Below, one piece after another: positions 35,324-49,500 of a stretch of 64,000 bases of DNA (its first letter is position 1; every line of letters begins with the position of its first letter). Location: positions 1-64,000 of the forward strand of contig CH002331.1 in NCBI GenBank assembly GCA_000149265.1, written 5' to 3'. The translations under genes and the position numbers were made by a program. Origin of the DNA: Ciona savignyi. Its lineage: Eukaryota; Chordata; Ascidiacea; Phlebobranchia; Cionidae. The notes below the pieces were generated by a model. The model did no database searches. It had not been told where the DNA came from and was given only the letters and a program-made list of their open reading frames with translations.

Positions 35324-38300
35324 TCGTAAATAGGCTTTAATTTAATACCCTGACGGATCCAGTGAATCGCACAATGCTGGATAGGAGGGAAGATTTCAAA
35401 TATACTTTACTTCGATATATTTATTAATAATATAAATATAGCATAGTGCAAAATAGTAGGTATGTGTCATAACAAATGAACCTTTTTAAGGTTTGTAGCG
35501 TATCATAATATATATAACACAAATGGAACGGTGTAATTGGGTAAAAAAACAAAATTTAATTGTAACTCACGTCAAGTATAACAGGGTTTGAAGAACTTAA
35601 TTGTTGACAGTTAAAATTACAGGGAAAACCATACTGCACTGTGTAAATAAAAACGCGATCCATATTAATAACGAATCGCCCATTCTTGTTTGAACACAAA
35701 ATTAAATTAAAAATAAAAGGCGATAAACATACAAGGCTGCCTGTGCGGGGGCACAGTGGGTTGCCGGAGCAATTGCATATGTTTTTGGTCTTGCTTGGAT
35801 ACAAAATTGCAAAGATGATATGTCAGAGTTCAGCTAGCACGCTTTGCCCATTTGGTCCACTGAAACACGCTGTCAGGTAGTTTTCAATCTATTACTTCGC
35901 ACTGATGTTAAATTGCAAATTGGTTCTTGAAGAAACACTGCAATAAAAAATATTTTATAAAATTAGGGCTATCGTACAAATAAAGGAAATTCCTGCAAAA
36001 CGTACGTCAATAAGGCTTTTAGATATAGATGAGCGATAAAAGACGGTTGCAATGATTTTAAACAGGTGGAAATTTTCAAATATTAAAATTTTAGTTAATG
36101 GTTTCTGCCCTGTAGATAATACTGGGATAGAGCAATGTTCGGTTCAGTGCTCTCGTTAAACACGATCAGGGTAGCGTGGAGAGCATTGAGGCAGAAATAT
36201 TACGTCCTGCGTAGTGAACTGTGAACAGGTATTGCGGTTTATATTTGCTTAGGTCTACTACTACCTACCTTCCTAAGTGCTTGAACAAATCTTCCTTATG
36301 CGAAAGTATCCGATCCTCAAGTTTGCACGCACCGTTGTACCCACAATGTTTGTTTTTTATATAATCCCAAAACAGCCAGTCAAGCGGTTTTGTATTCCAA
36401 AAAAGTGCAATAAAAGCAGCAAATTCTCTCGTAGACTGATAGTGAAATAATTTTCCTGCGCCGCCGATCTTGCTAAAAGAAGCATAGTACCACTCGTTCA
36501 GTGGTCTTGATCTAGCGACCTGTTAATGTATTAACTGTTAAATTGTAACGTAATGGTGTATATATATATACTACTATATATAGTATATATATATATATAT
36601 ATATACTGTATGCATAGGATTAACACAGGGTATATACAAAGAGTTGTACCCATAGATATCAACGATGTGGCTCTACAATTTTTATTGGTATAAACGTTGC
36701 TCGAGGCGTTAATCATTCAGTATACGAACAACACAGAAAAATATAGTGTCATTCCTAGGCGTTATTTGCGTAGAAAATGCAAAATTATGCGTGAAACGCG
36801 GGAACACTAATAAGAGTTTCTCCGAAACGTGCAAAACCACACTTTCGGGCGATAATCACTTTCCGGTCGAAACTTTTAATTTGGATATACAAGTTATCAA
36901 TAACCAGAGTTTATAAGGTTTGCCGCATTTGTGATCGCCAGCATACAGCAATATTTCATCACATTGAGTCAGGCATTGTAACAAGGGTAACCGTGATATT
37001 AACCCTACTCACAATCGTGTAGTCGGGGTCAAGTGCTTAAATTCAGGCCGATGCATTTATTTCACGCCGACTAGACCTCGCAATCAAGCGGGCCGTTTAA
37101 AATAACTAATAAACACACTGAAGTACTTCTGGCGACTTAAATCTGGACCAGCGAAGTTTTGACGAATTTCGTGAGAGAAAAGAGTAGTATCCAATGTAAA
37201 ACATATTATGTAGCTCATTCTCGCTGGCGTGGTGACTTTTGTGCTTTGTTTCTGTGCATCACGTGAAAATATAAGGTTATGCCAAAGACAAACATTGGTC
37301 TGGGCAGTGGGAAAAGATTTTCTCCAACACAGATTATAACGTCGTTTCGTGTGGTACACTACCAGAATGGTACCAACAAATAAGATTTTATTACATTTTA
37401 CTGCGGATCATTCGTCTATTTTATGTACTTCAATACTCTGCATACGTTCGATGTCGTTAAATAGGTAAACACGTAATAAAAAAGGTATGTGATGTCTAAA
37501 GCAGGGATCAGGCATTCTGTACGGTGGGCTTACACTGCATATCGCCTACGCCCTACACAATATTTTCTCACATGGAAGTTTTGAAAACTATTATTTCTTA
37601 TGTTCACGCAGTTTTAAAAACTAACAAGTCATTACCCAAAACTACAATTCGCATTGTGCGTCCGATTCATGATTCCATGAGAAAATGGATCGGGGGTTGG
37701 AAACTAAAGATGGCAAAAAACTACAAAAGATGATTGGATTTCGTATTTAAATAAGGTTTTCTTTGAGCGTAAACGTATGTTTTCGTTAAAAATGATCTAG
37801 CACTTGTACGTAGGATGAATCCATGTGTAAATGGGTCAAAATTGCGATTTACGGATATGTATGTAAGCGAAAACATGCGAATGAATCAATATAATTACAG
37901 AAGCCTGTAGCAGGTGTGACTTTAACACTAAGTACTGTACATTATGCAAGTACGACTGTGTTAGTAAATCTACGTCATAGCAATGTAACTGTTTCGTCAT
38001 TAGGACCCGGTACAGAGCGCACACGCGGCATGTATGCATACAATGCGCGGATGTTGAAAGGGCGAAGATATTAGTGTGTAGCGGAAAAACTGTACTGTAA
38101 TAAGAAAGATGGAAAAATAATAGCCATATTATACGAAAGTTGGTCATATTAAACGGAGAATTTTAAATGGAGAAATTTCGGAGGGTACAAAATTGGTCAC
38201 ATTATCCGTGGTCATTTAAAGCGGCGCGCGCTTCCTGTATATTAATTGTCCAATCAGATTTGGACAAATAAGGGATTTTTTTTCTAGGACAAAGCCAACT

Positions 38301-39051
38301 TGCTTCGCCCATAACAAATTGGAAAATTTAGAAATATAAATAAAAAGTAAGGTCAACAATTCGGCCACACAACCGTTATTACGAGCGAATGCAGTAATCA
38401 AAGACACAACCAACCGGAAAAAGGTGGTTTAGAGCTCATAACAACCCTCGGGTTCTCCCACGTGCTTCCACGTTCGATGTGCAATGACGTATAACCGATT
38501 ACTGGAAATTTATTTACAATTTAAGCGCTGATTACTGCATGGTTAGTCATAAATTTAACACTGAGCCTACCATTTTTAAAACGCAAAATGTTACATTGTG
38601 TCTCGACGGGTACAGTATGTTTCCTTTAAGCATGCATCATACCTTCGCCGAAAGGTGCAAGAGGTGGGATGAAAAAAGAGAGGAGTAAAGAGAGGAAATA
38701 TATCAGTATATTGTTTCATCAGCTATTGTTTTTCAACCAGTATAATGTTAAATAAGATCAATACAGTATGTATTTAATAAACAGGAGAATATGTTTAAAA
38801 ATGTGAATATAAGTTAAATTAAAACGAAGACGGCCATAGCGATTATATACGGTTTTAGTGTTTCTATATATTGGGATGCCTAAAGGTTATTTTAACGTAA
38901 AAATCGTTCCCTTGCCCTTTATTTCTTTGACGTGTTTTAAAAAAATTATCCTTTTCCTTCTACCTTTACACGAACAAAACGAAGTGGCGTAAAAAATCGA
39001 AAAACATCGAAATAAAAAACTCAACAATTCAAAATCTAAAAATATTCCTAC
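35324..39051. other. Intergenic with short coding-like patches
   Basis: No full gene. On the + strand 35736-35837 follows an acceptor-like ATACAAG and encodes 33 residues with a hydrophobic stretch (WVAGAIAYVFGLAWIQ) before a stop, possibly a lone last exon. A TA-rich palindromic microsatellite lies at 36557-36606. The missing 3' exons of the MGAT4-like gene should lie here if they exist, but none could be recognised. Confidence 0.35.
36557..36606. repeat. TA microsatellite, palindromic
   Basis: GTATATATATATACTACTAT then ATATAGTATATATATATATA; it can fold on itself. Confidence 0.85.
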
Positions 39052-40289
39052 CTCTAAAATGGTTGTCATGTAGTTTTTGCTTGCCAACACATCGTCTTCC
39101 ATCATTAAATAAAACTGAGGCTCAACGTAGCGAATGAGATAGGACATTAAAAACTGCTCATCCAGATTTTGTTTTGACCTCCACTTGGCCCGTTCTATCT
39201 TGTCTCCAAGAGTAGCCTCGACGTAATTTTCCCATTTCGGTAACAATTCTTCAGGTGCGCCGATTATCTAAATTAAATTTTCATTGTACCTGGTTTCAAA
39301 CTTACATTGCTTCCAGGCAATTGAAAACACCACACATCCCAGAAATACCACAGACACTATAAGGTTATTAAATAACTAAGTATTGCTTAGTAATTGTGTA
39401 AATATGCATTTCGTTCAAGAAAAGATAAAGTATAATGAGGCGACCGTATAGACTTATCAAGCTTGTGTTGGGTAATAGTAGGGAGCCTTGTGTTATTTCA
39501 CACAACATAGGAATTTGTTGGTTCGATTAAACAATTTTTTACACTTAAAACTATTTTGCTGTTTGCCGTTACCAATAATCACCGTATTTCTAAATATAAA
39601 TAACTACAACGTTTGCCATACTTTAACAAACAAATAATAAAAATGTAACAAAACAATTTCTTGATAGCTTTTCAATCAGTTTAATTTTTTTGTCCCTTCA
39701 AAACGTTTATGAATATAAAACTATTATTTAAATCTATGGTAGTGTATGACACTTTCCTTAATGCAGGCCCCTAACACAATATTAGACTTACTTCCAAATT
39801 TCCGGTGTTAATTTCATCACTGTAGTGGTTGTACAGCAGTTCGGCCATTTTCCTAACTTCAAACGTGTGGTTTTGTTCTGCAAGGTAAATCACGAACACG
39901 CATTGTTTTCGTTGTTCCGGGGTTAGATTTTCCAACATTGATCCAATACTTTCAAATAAATAAGTTGCGCCATTTCGCGCGATGCTTGGAATACCTACAG
40001 CCACAGTAGGTTTTCTTTTAACTTGTCCAACGCGAAACGCAGGTATTCTTTGGTCGTCTAATAAATGTTCGGCGTAGTAGACACTATCTCCAAACGTCGA
40101 TTCTGGTTTTCCTTGTACTGCGGTGGATTTCGCAATTGTTGCTGATGCCATTTCAACAATTGCCCCCTTTGCCGATACATGACGAAGTTCGTGTCTTGGG
40201 TGTAGCAGCAAAACCACGCGGCCAAATAAACATATTCCGGCAAGTAAAAATACACTCGTCAATAAGAATGAAATCTTCGCTAATCTCAT
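39052..40289 (-). CDS. GnT-IV (MGAT4)-like N-acetylglucosaminyltransferase, N-terminal two exons
   Basis: Exon 1 is 39792-40289 and exon 2 is 39052-39267, both in phase 0, giving the first 238 residues. It starts with a type II membrane anchor (KISFLLTSVFLLAGICLFG), a stem, then the GT54 domain: KPTVAVGIPSIARNGATYLF, LENLTPEQRKQCVFVIYLAE, KIERAKWRSKQNLDEQFLMS and the EDD-containing LMMEDDVLASKNYMTTI, which match in order the conserved blocks of MGAT4 proteins. These Golgi enzymes add the beta-1,4-GlcNAc branch to the alpha-1,3 mannose of N-glycans. A full GT54 domain needs about 200 more residues and exon 2 ends in a GT donor, so the model is incomplete; no following exon was recognised down to 32 kb. 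The ATG at 40289 is the first in the frame and sits just before the anchor. Confidence 0.75.
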
Positions 40290-43200
40290 TTCCACACGTT
40301 TAGTGGAACAGCCAATTTAGATTTCGGTATCTTAAATCGAGGTAAACATGGGTAGCTAGCATTAATGCTGTCAATCTATTATGTAATAAATACAAGCACT
40401 GTAAGAAAAACGAAGGAAATACAATGTACGTTTCTCAGAAAATCTAAGCCGACTCTGTACAGCAACTAGTCTGACGTTACCCAACAAAACCACTACACGT
40501 TTGCTGGCGAGGCCGATGGCGCTGTTCAATCTATTATATCACTTTTATAATTGTACTTGACATGAGGCCATCGAATAGCTGTACACAGAAGGTCGCATAT
40601 TGCGATCATAATACAAACAATAAACACAATGTATCATCATACTCAACGTCTGGCCATATAAACAAATTAACATATATGCGTGTGCTAATTGGGCATTAAA
40701 TCACCACACTTAACCTGCACAGCAAAACACAAATACAAATTTAATCTTCTACCATGAGGCTCTAGCTGATGTGAAAACCACGATATCGTACGAACTCAAG
40801 TTATCACTCAACCGGTTTGTAGCCTGTAAGATATCGACCTGTGTCTATTGGCTGAATTTAGACCGATCGTGTATTTACTCGGCTCTTTTTCATTGACGTC
40901 AAAACACGACTGACGTAGAAGTCCGCTGTGTCTGTGCTGGTATATACTCTGTGTATTACAACAGTTTTCATCAATTACTCGTTTAGCAACTATGATTGGT
41001 AGGGAATTTCCGCAATCGACCGGATTTTCGTGCAGTCCCAAACGCCAAAATTAAAAATAACCTTAATAGAACATTGATTTTAGTGATTTTTAATATACCA
41101 TCACGTGTAATTTGTCGTTAAATTTATAGCTTCGAGTTTGCTGACTCTAGTCGCTACGTTACAAATAGTAATTATTAGTAGCCTAATGGGCTACTATATA
41201 ATCCCCAAACACTATTACAAATCAGCACATACAAGTGAAAGACAACCAGTGTAAGGGAAAGAGTGTAGTTATTTTACAAATATAATATCAACTAAATTGT
41301 CAACCGCACCTTTATTTTTAACATTCATGTTGACTGTGCGCTATATGTTTCAGAATGGGTTCTCTGTTTACCTAATTACGTGTTTCTAACCCTGAAAATT
41401 GGCTATGCGTGTTCCTAGTTTGAATCTATTATAGCAGAAAACTAGAAACATATAGTTGGAAAGTATACGTAGAACATCCGAAGATGTGCCAAGTTGAACA
41501 ATGGCGGAATAATTGTGCGGTGGTGATTGGCGGTATAACAATGATGGAACAATGAACGCATCGCAATTGTTTTTGTTATAATGCATGCACGATAAGATGA
41601 TGAATAAACGGGTAATTATGAAAACGTATATCCATCAAGATATTCACCGTGTAAAGATGTGGTATATTGCTGTTTATGGACGCTTTTCTACCGGTCTAAA
41701 CAAAAATAAACACAGTAACAAGCAGCGAAAACGACACAAACCATATTTTAATTAATTAAATATTTATAACCGTGCCGTTTCTTTTCTGTTTTGTTATTTT
41801 TTCCTTTCGTATAATTCGATTACTAAATTATACCGGTTTTAAGAGACTAATCGTTATATATACGTGGTAATAGAGTATTATAATAATATGTTTTTATGTT
41901 GTTGCATTTCGGTGTAAACTGAGATGTTACGTAGTGGTGCTTATTTCATCTGGTCTGCTGTAAATTTGTAATTTGTACTCAGTTTGGCGCTGCATTTCTA
42001 AAACACATGAGTCCCTAAAAAGTTTAATTTATTACTTCATTTTATTCATGTAATTATGTGGTAAAATAAAGCAGAAAGTTTACTGATTATAAAGCAGACT
42101 GTTTACTGATTTGAGTGCGGTTGAGCGCTGGGGAGTTTCCAGGAAAGTTTGGTTTATGATGAAATTCATCACCAATTTGTGTTGGTTTTAAGTGTTTAGC
42201 CTTATTTTAATATAATCATTTACAACTTTCATTGCAATTTAAAGTGAATGATTCTTACCAGTTTCAAAATATCGTTCACAAAACGTCAGATCTATGCACA
42301 AACGTATTACTTAATCGAATCGAGTTTCGCATCCATGATTGGCTTATCACTGAGACCGTTATATTTCTTAGAACTCTACTATAAAGCTGTTTTGCGAATT
42401 TCGCGAATATACATAGTTCTGCCAGGTCAAGTTAGGTCAAATTTTAAATAATGAGTTCATTCTTCAGACCATTTAATATGTAAATCGGTAGATGTATTTT
42501 TCGCATTAACCATTCGACCGCAACGCGTTATGAGCGCTAATAGACTGTTGCGTTTTACGATTGCGAACTCGAGCGCCAGCTTATCAAAAACATCTCTGGC
42601 TGACTATGCAGACAGGGAGGGCATTCCAGCGGTAAAACAAATAAAACCGGGAAATACGTATATTCGCGAACTATGGAGTGATTAACGCGACCGATTCAAA
42701 CACTGATTTCTATACAAGTCTATTGGACGAGCCCATTAGTATTCGAAACTTATCTTACTGTGAAATAAATAATTAAGTATTTTTCGTTACGCAAAGTTGT
42801 CAATTGGGGAGGTAAATTGAGCTCGCGTATTCATAATTTTTAACGTCGGAATGTATCCAAACCTAAAGGTATATAAAACTATATATATATGTATATACAA
42901 CTATTCTCGAACAGTCACTTGTTACAGCCATACTTTAAAATTGTCTGACATCTATTTCAGCTTGAGTTTGAGATACGACTTTGCCACTTTAGTTTAGGTA
43001 TGCCAGTGACGACAATATGCAGCAGTTACAAGCGGATGCAAAACAAGCTAATACATATTAAATTACCTTTGACGCCACACCACTCCGCGGACACACCAGC
43101 AGGCATAAGCTGGGCTACAGCTGTTTTAATAGTGGACGCAATGGAGAAGCGAATGCATCTGGTTGGTGGAATGAAAACATTGTATTTCTCCGATATTTTG

Positions 43201-46200
43201 ATGCGAATGTAAAATGTTACAAAAGAGACACACATATTAAAGCAAATTTGCCACTCTTCTTATTTATTCATCCTTGAATTAACTATGCAAAAATGAGTGA
43301 GCAGTCATGCTTGAATTACCGCCGGCACCACATTCCCGCCACCGATAACAACCACTACATAATCCAGCCTGTGCTATCCCTAATCGCTAATTAGTCTATT
43401 CTGAGAACAAGGCAAGGCGTTTGCTAATCATAACAGCAACTATTCGATGATAGTGCAAGATTTATACTCACGATCTACCGTCATTACATTTCATATATAG
43501 TATCGCCACCGTACATCCACTTACAATATTACCTAATAACATCAAAGCTAAATGCAGGTCAACACGAATCTAGCCCCTCAATAAGAATACATTCAATAAA
43601 TCCGATTTACTGCCAAGTTTTGTCGCCGATTGGCCTACGACTCAACTATCCGAGATAAAGAGAACAAATAAACAAATTTTATTACATAATAAGAGAAAAT
43701 GAGTTAAACGACCAAATATAACAAAGACGTTCTCCGATATGGCGAGTACAGCTAGTTGGACAATCTAAAACATGGCGCAAAACAGGCTAAAACGTGGCGC
43801 AAAAACTTTTTTCCTTGCTGAAAAATAAATATATTTTGGTAATTTTGTTCCAATAATACTTGTGCTAGCTTCAAGTTCCTTATGTTTTGATTTTTTATAA
43901 AGAAAATTTTTGTCGCACCCAAATAGTTTCCTATATCCAGACTTATGTTATCTAACCACGCGAATCGGACTCGTTACGCGTTCAGTTAACAAAGTCATGC
44001 TTTGACTTTACATTTACATTGAATGAGCCTCTCATGTTACCAAAGTACATAATGGTCGCTGGTTGTTTAGGCACAGAATAATCTTTATGAGTTTTCCAAC
44101 CACAAGTTTAGGGGGTATTTACAGCAACCCACGTTTTTTCGCCGCAAACAGAAGGGGATAACCGTTAGCGCAACGGGACTTCTTTTATAAAAAGTCGAAA
44201 AACATGTTTGTTAGTTCGCATATTCTTGCAGAGATCATTCTATGCTTACAAAGTTATAGTGTAAATTGGGTGAAATGCGAAAATGTGGTAAAAAAACATG
44301 TCAGTAGACGTTCGCTCTATGCGAAATTCATTAGGTCTACAACAGAATGCGGTTAACATACACACATTAGTTCATATATTATTTTAAATTTTGTTAAAAG
44401 TATTTATATGACAGTAGGTTAACACTGTTTCTAAAAATACTATAATCTGAAAACTTTATTGTCTGCCACCAACCATTAACGCGTGACTGGATCTCAATTA
44501 AGTATCTTGGCCTCGACATAATTTTCTCTACTTGGGTAATGCAAACATCATTTCGTAAAAGTTGATAGGCTACACCAAAGAACATAAAACAGACGGACCT
44601 TTTAGTTTTGCTACTGTAAATGGTTCAAGGTAACTACCCAATAAAACTGGTTTTACCTCATCCACACCTTGTACTACTGTAGTCCAAAAACCTTACATGA
44701 CCGTGGCCAGAAGAAAACAACCAACGAAGTCGATATGTCTTTCATAGAAGGAAAAGAAACCATAATTCGTAATAAACCGTATTCGACCAATTACGATGAG
44801 ATGCCGACAATTGTTTCTGTTGTAATGTTGTGTTATCGCGGCAGATCTGTTCTTGGTAATGGTTGTATACACCCTTTGTGCCACGAAAAGCTTATTTAGT
44901 TTATTCGTTTATAAGAATAAACCAAAATGCAGGTGCAAAACACAAATCAAAAGAACCTTCATTTAAACACGGTAACTCAATTTCTGTTTGGTTAAAATAC
45001 TCCACAGCTTACCATTTCAGCATTAACGCATATTTTTATTCGAATTAAAGTGCTGTATAAAATTCCATCCCAAAGCGACTCGTGAAAAAACATTTTACAC
45101 AGCTGACTCTATACATTTATCCGTACATTGCAGTGAACAACTGACTAATTCTTATACAAATATTACCAGAGCTTGATGTAAGGTGCCGCGACCAGACTAC
45201 CCTCATATCTAAGTGTTGATAAAAGTCCTGTGAATACCAGTCTTGGTTCAATTGCGTGTAATATTGTGTATACATATACATTGCACTGTTCTTTGTAAAT
45301 CCGCCGGACTTCTAACAAATATTACGCCGTGTACTCTACGTCACGAAGTCGTTATGAAAGACCAGCCAACCGTGCTGGGTATTTTACTGCCGCAGTGCAT
45401 GTGGTTTCACACTGCACACTGTGTGTTCGAGTTTTAAATTAAGGTTTTATTTCTAATACGTTTTGGAATAACACTTGATTGATTATTAATAAAAAGATAA
45501 AAACACGCATTTTTAATTGTTAATTAACCTTTAAGGATGGTTGTTACAAGTGTGTAACGCAGGGTTTATCGAGGAAATTACAACTGCTCATATTAACACA
45601 TATGAGACTTACCTTGATTAATACCGTGCCATTTTTTAACAAACAGTTGTTTTGAACACTTTTTAGCATCGGAAACCGTTTGTTTTTATGTGGAATGCTA
45701 TGTAATTATAGTTGTCTAACTAGACTAATTCGAACGAAATGCCGTTAATATAATTTGTAAAACGTTTTTGTACACTAACTTTAATTCTAATGTAATCCTT
45801 AAATAAAACCTGTCGTAAGGATTGTGTAATCAACTTACTTAACGTATGTTAAACAGCTTAAGACTGGTTTTGTTGAATATACAAACGATAGCAGGCATAA
45901 CAATGTATTCTTATAATATGAGACCTGAAGTAGTTGGGCCAAGGATATCCGGTAATTATATGTCGATCGAAACATTTCTGTGCTACAGCATATATTGTAA
46001 AGCGACCGTAGTAGTAAAATAGCAACGTTTACGATCGTGCAATAAGTATTAACAGACCACTGTAGGCTCGTTAAAGGAATAAAACGATCGTTAAAACTCG
46101 AAACATTCCAATAGGATGTGCATTTTACCTTTAGCTTCGTGGTGTTGGTGGTCCTTTTATATTTCTGCCTAACTAATTCGAGGGCGCGTACCACACATTT

Positions 46201-46536
46201 GTTTAAACACCGCAAACGCTTCCAAGTTATGGGGGTGCGACATACACTGACAACTTTGCGGTTCATTAAACATTGTTTTATTTTCCTGTGTGTACTTTAT
46301 TTGTCCCAGTGTCCAGCACATCGTACATTTAGTCAACATTTTAAATAAACAAGCACATATATACCCATCGAAAATAAACGACCTGTGGTATTAAGTTTAC
46401 GTCTTACTGACGGTGCTATGGACGGTTGACTTTGCGGTAATCACAGAGACGTTGGGCTTTTCTGTTTTAAATCAGCAACGACAGGGGCGAAAAATACAAA
46501 AGCCGGGTTTCAAATATCGGAGTTCAACTATTGAAA
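40290..46536. other. Long intergenic stretch, no supported gene
   Basis: About 6.2 kb between the 5' end of the MGAT4-like gene and the 3' end of the GPCR. It includes frames of up to 143 codons (minus, 45835-46266) with no domain signature, ATG or splice support. (TA)n-rich DNA lies around 42880-42900. It presumably holds the MGAT4-like promoter. Confidence 0.5.
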
Positions 46537-49500
46537 TCAGACACGAGTGCTAGCGCTTGATTTAGTCCCATGGCCTGTATCGTTCCGTGATGTAAAGCTC
46601 TCACGATTTCGCCAAATCCGTCCCAATATCCGGTCTATAAATGTGGAATAAAAGAGCGGATTCAGGGCGCTGTTGATGGGTAGAAGGACCGCAGCAGAAA
46701 CAACGTATGCAATATCAGGAACGGGAATTCCCCCGATACTTATAAAACCTATCACGGACACAGGGACCCAGCAACAGAAATCGGAAGCGATGAGCCGTAC
46801 AATCTTTTTCTCCAACGCTGAAATTAAGGTTCATATCAAAATGTTTATTTAGGGAACCAATATTTATAGTAAACTTTTATACCGATAGAATTAAATGTCA
46901 GATCAAAGTTTTTTTAAATCCACGCCGACAAAATTTGCATATTTTCATGTTACGTTGCGCATTGGCGACATCAAATTAATTAATATAGTAAAAACATCTA
47001 AGTACCGGATGTCCGTACAAATCCTTTTGAAGTTCGTTTTACTAGCTTCGTCCGACTCGATTTGATGTAAATCGCAATATAAGCGATGAAAACGAATAAA
47101 AAGGAGCTGAGGTTTAAAATCATGAGGAAGAATGTGAAACCCCACGCCGGAACAGTGCTTGTCACGAACAGGTTTGGAATGCACACGCTGTTTGCACTAT
47201 AATACCTGTGAATACAAATATTAGTAGAAGAAATATACGGAGCGGTTGCAAGAGACAACTAGAGTCTTGGCGGTCGTTCCATGAGCTCATTGGATTAGTG
47301 GATCCACAATAGCCTCAACTCGTCGATGTGTAAGATACAATCTACAGAGAACCCCTGTGATAAAGTCCCTTAAGTTTTCTACGCACAAGGATAAAACGTA
47401 GATATTGTACACATATCATGCAGCAGATTATATCGTAGAACACAACCTAAATGTTTGACAAGCTGAAATAAGGTATTATAATAAAAAACTTCAAAATAAA
47501 GATTTGTTGATTTAAAATTAATACAGATTAAGGCTACAATAAGTGCAGTAATATATACCCAAATTTCATGCTCGGTTTCAAGTACTCTGGGTGGTTCAAT
47601 GCATTTTCTGCCGCATTTTGCAACTCTTTCCATGAACTCGCTTCTTTTATATTTACTGAACTTGAATCAATAAGTTTTCTATCAAAGACATAGAGCTTCT
47701 TAGCTAAATTCTTCGTAGTTTCAAAATCAACGACGACGTTATCGAAAAATGGGTTGTCTTGTATAACCGCAGATCCTACAAATATCCCTTGCAATCCCAC
47801 AGAGAGAGGCAAAAGAGACAGGAACAACGAGAAAAACCAAGTCGCAGCAATGAAGAAGATGACAACTTTTATTTGTGGTCGAGTGGACGAATAGAATGGC
47901 TATAAACAAAAGATTTAAAATTAAAGTCTTAGGATAGGATATATTCGTGTTTATCCCCGTAAATGGGAAAACCAAGGGGGTTTACATACAGGTAATCGTC
48001 AGATCACCTCGCGCCCACCGCCGGGATAACGGAGCTATTTCAGTGTGTTGTGTTTGATATAAACATTCCTTTAATTTGGTGAACCTAGTCACCCGCTTGG
48101 TTTAGGCATTGTCCGTTAAGTGCCCTGCCCAAGAACACAACCGAATAGCTAGCGAACAGTTTGGAACCTGCAACCTTTCGGTTGAAAGGTGTCGCTCTAA
48201 ACGACCAGATAAACTAGTCTCGTAATCGTTAATAAAAATAAAATATTTTATCTCTAGATAGTACAACAAAATATTATGGCTTACATTTAATACTGCGTAC
48301 AGCCTTAATGCAGTTAACATGACCATTGTTAGAACTGACATTTCAGATGACGTTACCACCATCACGCCCATGACGTCACATAATGTGCTGGATAGCCAAT
48401 ACAGTTTGTTGGCACAGTAAACGCCGCTGTAGAACGCACCGGCAGAGCCAAGAAGCAATAGATAGATTCCCATGATCAAATCCGACAAAGCTAGGTTAAG
48501 AACCAGTAGGTGGTTGGCTCGTAGCGAGCAGGACACAGCTGGTTTGTTGGAATATCGGATGATTGTCTGCAACTCCGAGTACAGGACACACTGTAAGGAT
48601 TGTGGGTGAAATTTAAATTAAAGAAATACTTTTCATATTAAAACCTAATAATTTTTTTTTTCATTTTCAATCGAAGGCTAAATACCAATTTCACGCATTA
48701 TTATGCTCCGATATCCGAATAAACTCTAATGATATCTATAGTCGAATGTAGCGAAGTGCCTGTCCGGTGTTGGACATACCAATATACAAACACACCAATA
48801 TATTTCTGAACCGTTTGTGAAAATGAGGTGGGATACAATATTCATGTTTTATACGTGTGAAAACGCAATGAGAGTTTAACACACAATGGTCAGATTACGT
48901 CGCGCCGACCGTCGAGCCAACGGAGCTATGACATTGTGTGTATTCTTCAGAAATTTCACCCATTTGGTAGAACCCAACAATCTACTGGGTTCAGACAATG
49001 TATGTTAAGCGCTTTACCCAGGGCACAACCTACTAGCTAGCGAGGTGCATGCACTTTAACAATAAAGTTTCCGGCGCCACGGTTTGTCACACTCCTAGGA
49101 TAAAACATAATTAGCTGATTGAATGTGCAGCTATATAAGCTTTACTTGCCAAATTTCCAGCGATAGCCATGAAAGCCATTATCCATACAAAGGCTCGAAG
49201 AACTGGATTCGATATCAATTCGTACTTCGATGAGAATACACTGTCACGCGACCTGTCAGTGGTCGGGCATTCGTCGCTCCAGTCCGAGCATTCGCCTTTG
49301 CCATCATACATCTGGAAATGTAGACATTTCTAAAGCAACTATCTAATAAATATAATCGCACATATATTCTAGTAGAGCTTCTTATTCCATGATTTAATCG
49401 AGTTTCTTTAAAACTTACATAAGCGTAATGCCATATAGACCTTTTGGAAGGCAATCATTAAGTTATCTGACGACGTCATTAAAAGGCTATGCAGTCTATG

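Noticed and set aside
43000-43235. Overlapping 70-codon frames on both strands
   Set aside because: Mirror-image open frames without a domain signature or neighbouring exons; no strand preference can be justified.
45835-46266. 143-codon open frame on the minus strand
   Set aside because: No ATG-based start with context, no domain signature, mixed composition and no splice partner. It is probably a chance open frame in the GPCR 3' flank.
49146-49311. GT donor (GTAAAG) at the end of GPCR exon 10
   Set aside because: It leaves phase 1, while exon 11 has to start in phase 0. The GC donor four bases upstream fits.
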